The notes under the pieces were generated by a model. The model saw only the letters and a list, made by a program, of their open reading frames with translations. It was not told where the DNA came from and made no database searches. The position numbers were made by a program, and so were the translations under genes. A DNA stretch of 64,000 nucleotides from Streptomyces sp. NBC_00576 (GTDB taxonomy: Bacteria; Actinomycetota; Actinomycetes; Streptomycetales; Streptomycetaceae): NCBI RefSeq assembly GCF_036345175.1, contig NZ_CP107780.1, positions 9,424,001 to 9,488,000 on the forward strand, read 5' to 3'. Positions 7,103 through 14,618 of this stretch are shown here, in pieces (the stretch's first letter is position 1; each line of letters starts with the position of its first letter).

Positions 7103-7858
7103 TCAGCGTGCCCTGAGATAGTCGGGGAGCTGGGTTCCGGGCGCCAACTCCGCGTCTGCGACCGGGGTTTCGTAGCCCTTGCGCAGCGGGACCACGCCGG
7201 CCCAGTGAGGGAGCGCGAGGTCCTCGGGCTCGTCGTTGACCCCGCCCGTGCGCGTCTTCGCGGAGACCTCGTCGAGGTCGATGCGGATCACGGCGGTGGC
7301 GGCCAGTTCCTTGGCGTTGGCGGGCCGGGAGTCGGCCGAGCGGCCGGCGACGACATTGTCGACCAGGACGTCCAGGGCGAGGCGCTTCTCATCCGGGTCC
7401 GTCACCTGGTGGGCGATGCCGTGGACGACCACCGAGCGGTAGTTGATCGAGTGGTGGAAGGCGGACCGGGCCAGGATCAGCGCGTCCACGTGCGTGACCG
7501 TCAGGCAGACCGGCAGACCGGGGTCGGCCCGGCCCGTCATCAGCAGCGGGCGCGAGCCCGTCGACCCGTGCACATAGAGGCGCTCGCCGAGCCGCGCGTA
7601 CAGCGTCGGCAGCACGATCGGCGCGCCGTCCCGGACGAACCCGAGGTGGCATACATAGCCCTCGTCGAGGATCGCGTGCACCGACTCCTTGTCGTACGAG
7701 GCCCGGTCGGCGGAGCGGGTGGGGACTGTGCGGTCGGTCCGGGCATAGGTGTCGGTGGTGGGCTGCTGGGGCGGCTGGCCGGCTCCCTGCGGTTGCGTCG
7801 GCGTTGCTTCCTGTATGGCGTCCTGAGTGTCCTGCGCGTCCTGTGTGGTCCCCGACAT
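7103..7858 (-). CDS. Pyridoxamine 5'-phosphate oxidase-family (split-barrel flavoprotein)
   Basis: 251 residues. Residues 1-45 are a polar Gln/Thr/Pro-rich tail. The split barrel then runs from 'DKESVHAILDEGYVCHLGFV' through 'LPTLYARLGERLYVHGSTGS' and 'AFHHSINYRSVVVHGIAHQV', the usual pattern of the PNPOx/Nim-like family. ATG 7858 has AAGGAG six bases upstream. The gene is divergent from a MocR-type regulator (start 7906), and a perfect palindrome lies between them. MocR/PdxR proteins often control vitamin B6 enzymes, so a role in pyridoxal phosphate metabolism or in detoxifying small nitro or B6-like compounds is inferred. Confidence 0.87.
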   Translation of the reverse strand: MSGTTQDAQDTQDAIQEATPTQPQGAGQPPQQPTTDTYARTDRTVPTRSADRASYDKESVHAILDEGYVCHLGFVRDGAPIVLPTLYARLGERLYVHGSTGSRPLLMTGRADPGLPVCLTVTHVDALILARSAFHHSINYRSVVVHGIAHQVTDPDEKRLALDVLVDNVVAGRSADSRPANAKELAATAVIRIDLDEVSAKTRTGGVNDEPEDLALPHWAGVVPLRKGYETPVADAELAPGTQLPDYLRAR

Positions 7859-7882
7859 TCCGGTCTCCTTGCGGTGAACTAT

Positions 7883-7894
7883 TGCACTAGTGCA
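7883..7894. promoter_or_regulatory. Palindromic operator between PNPOx-like and MocR genes
   Basis: TGCACTAGTGCA is a perfect 12-base palindrome, extended by flanking AT. It lies 11 bases before the MocR start and 25 bases before the divergent start at 7858. Its AT content is unusual for this genome. It is the natural binding site for the GntR-type DNA-binding domain of the MocR protein. Confidence 0.7.
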
Positions 7895-7905
7895 TAATCG
7901 ATGTT

Positions 7906-9237
7906 GTGCTAGGAGAATATCCGATCCAAGGCCGGGGCGCAGCAGAGATTTCCGCGAGCGTCGAACGCGCGGTGGGTGCCGGGGAGCTGGAGCCCGGGCA
8001 ACTGCTGCCGCCCATGCGGGAGTTGGCGGAGCGGCTCGGGGTGAATCCCAATACCGTCGCCGCCGCCTATCGCACGCTGCGCGAACGAGGGGTCATCGAG
8101 ACCCATGGGCGGCGCGGCAGCCGGGTGCGCTCCAAGCCGGCCACCACCGGGCGCGAGTACATCCGGGTGGAGGTGCCGCCCGGGGTACGGGACGTGGCGC
8201 ACGGCAACCCCGATCCGGAGCTGCTGCCGTCACTGGCGGCGGCGTTCGCGGCCGCCGGCGAGCAGGGCGACCGGGCGCCGGTGCTCTACGGAGACGCCAC
8301 CGTGGAACCGGAGCTGGCCCGGATCGCCCGCGCCGACCTCGACGCCGACGGCGTGCCGGACGGCCCCCTCGCCGTCACCTCCAGTGCGCTGGACGGCATC
8401 GAGCGCGTCCTCGCCGTACACCTCAAACCCGGTGACACCGTCGCCGTCGAGGACCCCGGATGGGGCGGGCTGCTGGACCTCGTGCCGGCGCTCGGGCTGC
8501 GCATGGTGCCGGTGGGAGTCGACGACGAGGGACCGCTCGCCGAAGGCGTACGGCAGGCGCTGGCGGCCGGGGCGCGGGCGCTGATCATCACGGACCGGGC
8601 GCAGAACCCGACGGGAGCCGTAGTGAGCGCCACGCGCGCGCGTGCCCTGCGTGCCGTGCTCCGGGAGCACCCGGAGACCCTGCTCGTCGAGGACGACCAC
8701 GGCTACCGGATCGTCGACCAGCCCCTCCATCCGCTGGCCGGGGTCACCCGGCACTGGGCGTTCGTCCGCTCGGTCGCCAAGGCGTACGGCCCCGATCTGC
8801 GCCTCGCCGTCCTCACGGGGGACGCCGTCACCGTCGACCGGGTCCTGGGGCGCCAGCGGCTCGGGCCGGGATGGGTCAGCCGACTGCTGCAACGGGCGGT
8901 CGTACGACTGTGGTCCGATGACGCGCTGGACGCGCGCGCGGTGGCCTCGGCGTACGGGCGGCGCCGGGACGCGCTGATCGACGCGCTCGCGCGGCGCGGG
9001 GTCGCCGCCCACGGGCGCAGCGGACTGAACGTGTGGATCCCGGTCCCGGACGAGACCGGCGCGGTCGCCCGGCTGCTGCACGCCGGTTGGGCCGTCGCCC
9101 CCGGCGCGCGCTTCCGGATGAACGCCCCGTCCGGTATCCGGGTGACCGTCGCGACGCTGACCCGGGAGGAGACGGGGCCGCTGGCGGACGCGATCGCCGC
9201 TGCGGTGGGACCGGCGCCCGCGCGGACCTACGTCTGA
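7906..9237 (+). CDS. MocR/PdxR-type regulator: GntR domain fused to an aminotransferase domain
   Basis: 443 residues. The N-terminal GntR winged helix (about 10-75; 'LLPPMRELAERLGVNPNTVA' then 'AAYRTLRERGVIETHGRRGS') is joined by a linker to a fold-type I aminotransferase domain (about 90-435). Motifs include 'DRAQNPTGAVVS', 'LLVEDDHGYRI' and the PLP Lys in 'RSVAKAYGPDLRLAVLTGD'. MocR proteins sense PLP or amino acids and regulate vitamin B6, GABA or taurine genes. Start GTG 7906 is used; no strong ribosome-binding site is present, so the message may be leaderless. It likely represses or activates the divergent flavoprotein operon. Confidence 0.95.
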   Translation: MLGEYPIQGRGAAEISASVERAVGAGELEPGQLLPPMRELAERLGVNPNTVAAAYRTLRERGVIETHGRRGSRVRSKPATTGREYIRVEVPPGVRDVAHGNPDPELLPSLAAAFAAAGEQGDRAPVLYGDATVEPELARIARADLDADGVPDGPLAVTSSALDGIERVLAVHLKPGDTVAVEDPGWGGLLDLVPALGLRMVPVGVDDEGPLAEGVRQALAAGARALIITDRAQNPTGAVVSATRARALRAVLREHPETLLVEDDHGYRIVDQPLHPLAGVTRHWAFVRSVAKAYGPDLRLAVLTGDAVTVDRVLGRQRLGPGWVSRLLQRAVVRLWSDDALDARAVASAYGRRRDALIDALARRGVAAHGRSGLNVWIPVPDETGAVARLLHAGWAVAPGARFRMNAPSGIRVTVATLTREETGPLADAIAAAVGPAPARTYV

Positions 9238-9396
9238 GTGGCTCCGGCGATGTCCGGTGCGGCTCGGTAGCGTCCAAGGCGCGCGCGGGTGTGTCGCTCC
9301 GCGGCGGTGATCGAGCAGGGCGATCAAGTGGGGCGACCAGCCGCGACGGACCCACGGACGGCGCACCGGAGTCCCTGCGGCGCGCTGGGCGCGCGT

Positions 9397-10371
9397 CTAC
9401 GTCCGAGGCTCGGTCCGACGGTGGCGGGGGCCGGCCTGGGTGAGCGCCGCCCCGGCCAGCACCACGACCGCGCCGATCGGTGTCGACCAGGTCAGGGTTT
9501 CGCCGAGCAGGGTGACGCCCGCGATCGTGGCGATGACGGGGATGAAGTACGTGACCATCTGGGCGGTCGTCGGGCCTGTCTCGGCGACCAGCCCGTACTG
9601 GAGCAGCATCGCGAAGCCCGTGCCCAGTGCGCCGAGGGCGACGATCGCGAGCAGCGGCCCGAGCGGGAGGTCGTCGGGTATCCCGGTGAACAGGGGGGTG
9701 ACCACGGCCAGTTGGAGGGTGGCCAGCAGCAACTGGGCGCCACTGAGCGACAGATGGGAGTGGCTCGAACCCGCCAGAGTGCGGCGGACGTAGATCCAGC
9801 CGATCGGGTAGCTGAGCGAGGCCAGCAGAGCCAGCACCGTGCCCGTCGCGTCCAGGCCGTGGAAGCCCTGCCAGGCGCCGAGAACGGTCAGCACGCCTAT
9901 GAAGCCCAGGCCGAGACCGGCCACCCGCACCCGCGTCGGACGGTCCTCCGAGAGTGCGACCAGGGACAGGGCCATGCCCCACAGCGGCGAGGTCGCGTTG
10001 CAGATGCCGGCGAGGGTCGACGGGATCGTCAGCTCCGCGTAGGCGAACAGCGAGAACGGCAGCGCGTTCAGCAGGAGCGCGGCCACCGTGAGATGTCCCC
10101 AGGTGCGTATGGAGCGCGGCAACCGCTCCCGCTTCACGACCAGCGCCGCAGCCAGGACCGCCGTGCCGAACAGCAGTCGGCCGAAGGTGACCTGGAACGG
10201 CGCGAACCCCTGGGTACCGACCTTGATCAACAGAAAGCTGAAGCCCCAGATCAGGGACAGCACCCCGAATCGGACGCGCCAGTCCAGAGCGGGGCGGTGG
10301 CGGGCCGGGGGAGGGGTGGGCGCGGGCGTGGGTGCCGCAGTTGTGGGCTTCTGGGTGGTGGGGCGGCTCAT
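9397..10371 (-). CDS. DMT superfamily (EamA) transporter
   Basis: 324 residues. A Pro/Thr/Ala-rich N-terminus (about 35 residues) precedes ten hydrophobic segments in two EamA repeats. 'FGVLSLIWGFSFLLIKVGTQ' opens repeat 1 and 'LLQYGLVAETGPTTAQMVTY' with 'LLGETLTWSTPIGAVVVLAG' is in repeat 2. Start ATG 10371 is used rather than a further upstream start. It faces a LysR regulator, a common arrangement for inducible amino-acid or toxic-metabolite exporters. The substrate is probably the LysR coinducer but cannot be named. Confidence 0.9.
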   Translation of the reverse strand: MSRPTTQKPTTAAPTPAPTPPPARHRPALDWRVRFGVLSLIWGFSFLLIKVGTQGFAPFQVTFGRLLFGTAVLAAALVVKRERLPRSIRTWGHLTVAALLLNALPFSLFAYAELTIPSTLAGICNATSPLWGMALSLVALSEDRPTRVRVAGLGLGFIGVLTVLGAWQGFHGLDATGTVLALLASLSYPIGWIYVRRTLAGSSHSHLSLSGAQLLLATLQLAVVTPLFTGIPDDLPLGPLLAIVALGALGTGFAMLLQYGLVAETGPTTAQMVTYFIPVIATIAGVTLLGETLTWSTPIGAVVVLAGAALTQAGPRHRRTEPRT

Positions 10372-10375
10372 ACTT

Positions 10376-10434
10376 CTACGATCCCGGAGTTGATCTCGTA
10401 GCACAAGCGAGTATTTGTTCGTTCTATCTCGTAG
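10376..10434. promoter_or_regulatory. LysR binding region between DMT and LysR genes
   Basis: The motif ATCTCGTAG occurs twice in direct orientation (10393-10401 and 10426-10434). The complement CTACGA occurs at 10377-10382, forming an inverted pair with the first copy. LysR proteins typically bind several such half-sites across a divergent promoter. The region is AT-rich. Confidence 0.6.
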
Positions 10435-10444
10435 TATCGCTTAC

Positions 10445-11353
10445 ATGTTGAACCTGGAGCGCCTGCGCACCCTCGACGCCCTCGCACGGCACGGCTCGGT
10501 CAGCGGGGCGGCCGAGGGGCTGCATGTGACGACGTCGGCCGTCTCACAGCAGATGTCCAAGCTGGAGCGGGAAGTGGGGCAGCAGCTCCTCGCCAAGAAC
10601 GGGCGGGGCGTACGGCTCACCGACGCCGGACAGCTGCTCGCCGACCATGCCGCGCGCATCCTGTCCCAGGTCGAGCTGGCCCAGTCGGACCTTGAGGCGC
10701 AGCGCGGGCAGGTGGTGGGCGAACTACGGCTGTCGGCGTTTCCGACCGCCGCGCGCGGACTGTTCCCGGCCGCGCTCGCGATGCTGCGTGCGGAGCACCC
10801 CGGGTTGCGGTTGCGCTCGTGCGAGCTCGAACCGGAGGCCGGGGTCGCCGGGGTGGTGTGCGGGGACCTGGATCTGGCGGTCGTGCTCGACTGGTACAAC
10901 AAGCCGATGCCGCTGCCCGACGGTCTGGTGAAGGCGGCGATCCTCGACGACCCGGCGGACGTGGCGATGCCGGTCGGTCATCCGCTCGCCGGCCGGCGCG
11001 AGGTGGACCTCGGGGAGTTCGCCGAGGACGAGTGGATCACGTGGGGCGAGGGCGAGTTCTGCCACGAGTGGCTGATGTTCACGCTGCGCTCCAAGGGGGG
11101 CGAGCCGTGCGTCGGGCATCGGGCGGCGGAGACGCACACGCAGCTGGCGCTGGTCGCGGCGGGGCTCGGCGTGTGCATCGCCCCGTTGCTGGGCCGGCAC
11201 CCTGTGCCCGCCGGAGTCGTCACCGTCCCGCTGCGGCAGCGTGTGCGTCGGCATGTGTACGTGGTCTGGCGCGCGGATGCGGATCGACGGCCGTCGATCC
11301 GTGCGGCGGTCGAGGCGTTGCGGGTGGTGGGGCGGGGGGTGGGCGTGGGGTGA
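10445..11353 (+). CDS. LysR family transcriptional regulator
   Basis: 302 residues. The start MLNLERLRTLDALARHGSVS, the winged helix 'GLHVTTSAVSQQMSKLEREV' and the two-lobe substrate-binding domain (about 90-290; 'GELRLSAFPTAARGLFPAAL', 'LALVAAGLGVCIAPLL') are typical. ATG 10445 is chosen because it matches the conserved N-terminus; an upstream in-frame start at 10415 would add ten residues of promoter sequence. It is divergent from the DMT exporter and presumably activates it when a small molecule accumulates. Confidence 0.95.
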   Translation: MLNLERLRTLDALARHGSVSGAAEGLHVTTSAVSQQMSKLEREVGQQLLAKNGRGVRLTDAGQLLADHAARILSQVELAQSDLEAQRGQVVGELRLSAFPTAARGLFPAALAMLRAEHPGLRLRSCELEPEAGVAGVVCGDLDLAVVLDWYNKPMPLPDGLVKAAILDDPADVAMPVGHPLAGRREVDLGEFAEDEWITWGEGEFCHEWLMFTLRSKGGEPCVGHRAAETHTQLALVAAGLGVCIAPLLGRHPVPAGVVTVPLRQRVRRHVYVVWRADADRRPSIRAAVEALRVVGRGVGVG

Positions 11354-11423
11354 GGTGCGCTCCGCGGGGGTGGCGGGTGGGGGTGCGCGTGGTGAGGGTT
11401 CGCCCCCGCCACCCTTACCCGTC

Positions 11424-11500
11424 CCGTTCCTGGGGGCTGCGCCCCCAGACCCCCGCTACGGCCCTGAACGGGCCTTGTCCTCAAACGCCGGACGGGCTGG
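11424..11500. repeat. Streptomyces intergenic repeat containing a hairpin
   Basis: The run begins with CTGGGGG-CTG-CGCCCCCAG (11430-11448) and continues with GCCCTGAACGGGC and a 'CTCAAACGCCGGACGGGCTG' tail. From memory, this exact type of element occurs many times in Streptomyces genomes between genes. Here it separates the LysR gene from the convergent PPOX gene and probably terminates both. Confidence 0.7.
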
Positions 11501-11502
11501 AT

Positions 11503-11970
11503 TCACTGTGCCGGGAGCTTGCTGAAGTCCCAGGAGACGATCTTTTCCGGGGTGAGGCGTATCCATGCGTGTCTGCCGTCGTGGGGCATCTCGTCCAGGC
11601 GGAAGTTCTTGCGGGCGAACAGCGTTTCCGGGACATCCAGTTCGGCGCGCAGTTCCCCGGTGCGCGGGGACTCGCCGACGAACTCGACGGCGCCGGACAG
11701 TTCGACGCCGCGCAGGTCGTCGTACTCCTCGCCCGTGTCGACGACGATCGCGACCCGCGGGTCGCGGCGCAGGTCGGTCCAGCGCTTGCTGCGGACCACC
11801 GAGTACAGCCACATCGAGGTGCCGTCCCAGGCGAACCACAGCGTGCTCACATGCGGAGCGCCCTCGGCCGACACGGTCGCGACCCGGCAGGTGCGCTGGG
11901 TCGTCAGGAACTCGTCCAGCTCGCCCGGCGTCATCATGATCTTCCGGCCGCGGCGCTGAGTGGCGGTCAT
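11503..11970 (-). CDS. PPOX-class flavin/F420-type split-barrel protein
   Basis: 155 residues. 'MTPGELDEFLTTQRTCRVAT', 'GAPHVSTLWFAWDGTSMWLY' and 'SKRWTDLRRDPRVAIVVDTG' give the strand order of the PPOX/pyridoxamine oxidase-like family. ATG 11970 is chosen because AGGGGG lies six bases upstream; a GTG at 11994 lacks one. Many actinobacterial members bind F420 or FMN and reduce small substrates. I cannot tell which cofactor is used here. A clear palindromic operator lies upstream, so the gene is probably controlled by an unlinked repressor. Confidence 0.85.
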   Translation of the reverse strand: MTATQRRGRKIMMTPGELDEFLTTQRTCRVATVSAEGAPHVSTLWFAWDGTSMWLYSVVRSKRWTDLRRDPRVAIVVDTGEEYDDLRGVELSGAVEFVGESPRTGELRAELDVPETLFARKNFRLDEMPHDGRHAWIRLTPEKIVSWDFSKLPAQ

Positions 11971-11998
11971 GCGATCCCCCTCTTGTTCTCTCACGTCG

Positions 11999-12030
11999 TG
12001 TCAGAGGTGATCCTCTGACATCACGTCAGA
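11999..12030 (-). promoter_or_regulatory. Overlapping inverted repeats upstream of the PPOX gene
   Basis: TGTCAGAGG (11999-12007) and CCTCTGACA (12012-12020) form a perfect 9-4-9 palindrome. It overlaps a second one, TCTGAC (12014-12019) with GTCAGA (12025-12030). The shared half-site is TCTGAC. The sites lie 29-60 bases before the ATG, where a repressor would block transcription. No candidate regulator is adjacent. Confidence 0.65.
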
Positions 12031-12114
12031 AAAGAAAACGGTCCGTCTTCCGCCCGTACGCGACGGGCACTAGTCTCACCCGCCCATCCATACTGTCCGC
12101 GACCAGGGAACGCC

Positions 12115-12771
12115 ATGCCGTCGTACGAACAGCTCAGCGAACTCCTCGACCCCGCGACTACGGTCCTGCTCACCGTCGAGTGCCAGCAGGGCGTCGTCGG
12201 ACCGGACAGCGCCCTGCCCGAACTCGCCGAGGAAGCGCGGTCGTCAGGGGCGCTCGCCCAGGTCGCGAGGTTGGTCGCCGCCGCTCACGAGACCGGCGTC
12301 CAGGTGATCCACGCCATCGCCGAACGCCGTTCGGACGGCCGGGGTGCGAACCACAACGCACGCCTGTTCCGCGCCGCCGAACGGCTTCCCGTCCAGCAGC
12401 TCTCGGGCACCACCGCGGTGCGTGTCGCACCGCCGATCGAGGTCGCCGACGAGGACTTCGTCGTACGGCGGCTGCACGGCCTGTCGCCGATCCAGGGCAC
12501 CGACGTCGACGCCCTGCTGCGCAACCTGGGTTGCCGCACGCTGATCGTGACCGGGGTCTCGGCCAACGTCGCGATTCCCAACGCCGTGTTCGACGCCGTG
12601 AACCGTGGATACACCGTCGTCGTGCCCGGGGACGCCATCGCGGGGGTGCCCTCCGACTACACCCCCGCGATGATCCGCAACACCCTTGCGCTGGTCGCCA
12701 CGGTCGCGACCACCGACGAGGTGCTGGCCTGCCTCAAGCGGCCTCGCCGCGCCGGGCGAGGGTGGGAGTGA
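12115..12771 (+). CDS. Isochorismatase-fold protein lacking the canonical catalytic triad
   Basis: 218 residues with the isochorismatase/cysteine-hydrolase fold: 'TVLLTVECQQGVVGP' (strand 1), 'VARLVAAAHETGVQVIHAIA', 'VVRRLHGLSPIQGTDVDALL' and 'LIVTGVSANVAIPNAVFDAV'. In active members an Asp after strand 1, a Lys in the middle motif and a Cys in the 'TNVCV'-type motif form the triad. Here the aligned positions appear to be Glu ('VECQQG'), Arg ('VVRRLHG') and Ala ('NVAIPN'). Hydrolase activity is therefore unlikely. From memory, close Streptomyces homologues share these changes. Binding or regulatory function is possible. The ATG at 12115 starts the family pattern. Confidence 0.85.
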   Translation: MPSYEQLSELLDPATTVLLTVECQQGVVGPDSALPELAEEARSSGALAQVARLVAAAHETGVQVIHAIAERRSDGRGANHNARLFRAAERLPVQQLSGTTAVRVAPPIEVADEDFVVRRLHGLSPIQGTDVDALLRNLGCRTLIVTGVSANVAIPNAVFDAVNRGYTVVVPGDAIAGVPSDYTPAMIRNTLALVATVATTDEVLACLKRPRRAGRGWE

Positions 12772-12774
12772 GGG

Positions 12775-13212
12775 TCAGGCGAGCGTGATGGAGCCCTCGG
12801 ACACCTTGATCGACTCGGCGGCCAGCGCCTTGGTCGCCGGGCCCTTCTTCACGCTGCCGTCCGCGACCGAGAACTCGCTGTTGTGGCACGGACAGGTGAT
12901 CACGCCGTTGGTGATGCCGGTCACCGCACAGCCCGCGTGCGTGCACTTCGACGAGAACGCCTTGTAGGTGCCCGCCGTCGGCTGCGTGACCACCACACCC
13001 TGGTCCGCGAATATCTTGCCGCCGCCCTCCGGGATGTCGGAGGTCTTCGCGAGGGCGGTGCCGGCAGCGGCGCCCTGTTCGGTGGCGGAGTCCGACGAGT
13101 CGTCCTCCGACCCGCACGCGGTCAGCGCGACGGAGAGCCCCGCCGCGCCGGCCGCCGCCATGACCGTACGACGAGCCGGTCCCGATACGGGCTGAAGCGA
13201 GGCGCTGCTCAT
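12775..13212 (-). CDS. Rieske [2Fe-2S] lipoprotein, Tat-exported
   Basis: 145 residues. The N-terminus has a twin-arginine motif (ARRTVMAAAG) and a lipobox (LTAC, Cys33), so it is probably exported folded and lipidated. After a Ser/Asp-rich linker, the Rieske domain (about 60-143) has the cluster ligands and disulphide cysteines in 'CTHAGCAVT' and 'CPCHNSEF'. It is a stand-alone Rieske ferredoxin-like protein rather than part of a bc1 complex, and no partner oxidase is adjacent. Electron transfer at the outer face of the membrane is inferred. A repeated AGGAAACGCC precedes the start; the nearer copy may be the ribosome-binding site. Confidence 0.92.
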   Translation of the reverse strand: MSSASLQPVSGPARRTVMAAAGAAGLSVALTACGSEDDSSDSATEQGAAAGTALAKTSDIPEGGGKIFADQGVVVTQPTAGTYKAFSSKCTHAGCAVTGITNGVITCPCHNSEFSVADGSVKKGPATKALAAESIKVSEGSITLA

Positions 13213-13326
13213 GCTGGCGTTTCCTTCCGCAGGCGTTTCCTGATCCGTATGAAGATACGAACCCTGCGCGCGCGCCGTTCAGGCGGTCCGGGTATCCGGC
13301 CGCGAACGCCCCAGTAACCTGGGGCG

Positions 13327-14100
13327 ATGCTCAAGGAAGTCACCGCGACCCGCTACATCACGCCCCTGCGTGAGGGCGGTTCGCTGCCGGGGCTCGTCGA
13401 GGCCGACGATCTCGGGACGTATGTCATGAAGTTCACCGGCGCGGGACAGGGCCGTAAGACGCTTGTCGCCGAGGTCGTCTGCGGTGGACTGGCCCGGCGG
13501 CTGGGGCTGCGGGTGCCGGGGCTGGTGACGGTCGCCCTCGACCCGGTGCTGGGCCTCGGCGAGCCCGACCAGGAAGTGCAGGGGCTGCTCAGGTCCAGCG
13601 GCGGCACCAACCTCGGTATGGACTTCCTGTCGGGGGCGGTCGGCTTCGACCCCCTTGCCTTCGAGGTGAGCGCCGAGGAGGCCGGGCGGGTGGTGTGGTT
13701 CGACGCGCTCGTCAACAACGTCGACCGGTCCTGGCGCAACCCCAACCTGCTGATGTGGCACGGAGACCTGTGGCTCATCGACCACGGCGCGACGATGATC
13801 TGGCACCACCACTGGCCCGGCGCCCGGACCTCCGCCGCCAAGCCGTACGACGTCTCCGAGCACGCGCTCGCGCCGTTCGGCCCGGACATCGCCTCGGCCG
13901 CCGCCGAACTGGCGCCGCTGGTCACCGAGGAGCTGCTCGCCGAGGTCACCGCCGAGATCCCCGACGCGTGGCTCGCGGACGAACCAGGCTTCGACTCGCC
14001 GGACGCGCTCCGGCGGGCCTACGCGGAGCCGCTCCTCGCGCGCGCCGCGGTCATCCACGAGCGCGTCAAGGGCATCCAGGGCATCGAGGGGGAGAAGTGA
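13327..14100 (+). CDS. HipA-like kinase family protein
   Basis: 257 residues. The N-lobe has 'TYVMKFTGAGQGRKTLVAEV' with a likely ATP-binding Lys35. The C-lobe has 'VWFDALVNNVDRSWRNPNLL' followed by 'GDLWLIDHGATMIW', so Asp133, Asn138/140 and the DxG-like Asp152 of a HipA-type catalytic loop appear intact. The usual HipB antitoxin is absent. The next gene is DUF3037 and overlaps by four bases. This HipA-like/DUF3037 pair is, to my knowledge, widespread in actinobacteria, but its target is unknown. The fold assignment is by motif; kinase activity is inference. Confidence 0.85.
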   Translation: MLKEVTATRYITPLREGGSLPGLVEADDLGTYVMKFTGAGQGRKTLVAEVVCGGLARRLGLRVPGLVTVALDPVLGLGEPDQEVQGLLRSSGGTNLGMDFLSGAVGFDPLAFEVSAEEAGRVVWFDALVNNVDRSWRNPNLLMWHGDLWLIDHGATMIWHHHWPGARTSAAKPYDVSEHALAPFGPDIASAAAELAPLVTEELLAEVTAEIPDAWLADEPGFDSPDALRRAYAEPLLARAAVIHERVKGIQGIEGEK

Positions 14101-14480
14101 GTGAGCGGGACGTCTTCGAGTACGCGCTGCTGAGGGTCGTACCGCGGATCGAACGCGGTGAGTGCTTCAACGCCGGCGTCCTGGTGTACTGCCGTGCCAA
14201 GTCCTTCGTCGCGGCGCGAACACATCTGGACGAGGGCAAGCTGCGGGCCCTGGACCCCCAGGCCGACGTGGTCGGGGTGCGGGCCGCGCTGGGTGCCGTG
14301 GAAGGGGTCTGTGCGGGCGGGAAATCCGCGGGTCAGGCGGCTGTGGATGATGCCGGGCGGCGCTTTCGCTGGCTGATCGCGCCGCGCTCGACGGTGGTCC
14401 AGCCGGGGCCCGTGCACACGGGTCTCACCGCTGATCCGGGGGCCGAGGTGGAGCGACTGCTCGACCTGCTGGTCAGGTAA
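14097..14480 (+). CDS. DUF3037 domain protein, partner of the HipA-like kinase
   Basis: 127 residues. Start GTG 14097 overlaps the HipA-like stop TGA (GTGA), which implies translational coupling. The sequence 'DVFEYALLRVVPRIERGECF', 'NAGVLVYCRAKSFVAARTHL' and 'GRRFRWLIAPRSTVVQPGPV' is the DUF3037 pattern. No catalytic motif is evident. Tight coupling to a HipA-like protein suggests a regulator, substrate or antitoxin-like partner; this is inference only. Confidence 0.85.
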   Translation: MSERDVFEYALLRVVPRIERGECFNAGVLVYCRAKSFVAARTHLDEGKLRALDPQADVVGVRAALGAVEGVCAGGKSAGQAAVDDAGRRFRWLIAPRSTVVQPGPVHTGLTADPGAEVERLLDLLVR

Positions 14481-14505
14481 TGGCTCACACCGGAGTGACA
14501 TGCCG

Positions 14506-14566
14506 TTGACACCGGGTGCCAGGACTTCTAGCGTCACGTGTACTGAAGGTACTAAGCGGTCGCTCA
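14506..14566 (+). promoter_or_regulatory. Sigma70-type promoter and palindromic operator before fabG/SDR operon
   Basis: TTGACA (14506-14511), a 17-base spacer and TAGCGT (14529-14534) match a Streptomyces vegetative promoter. Just downstream, TAAGCGGTCGCTCA (14553-14566) fits TnAGCG-N2-CGCTnA, a TetR-type palindrome positioned to block elongation or initiation. No TetR gene is adjacent. Confidence 0.7.
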
Positions 14567-14618
14567 CCTGAGGGCGTACCGTGGGCCGCAGGCTTTTCAA
14601 GGGCGAGGAGAACCAGCA

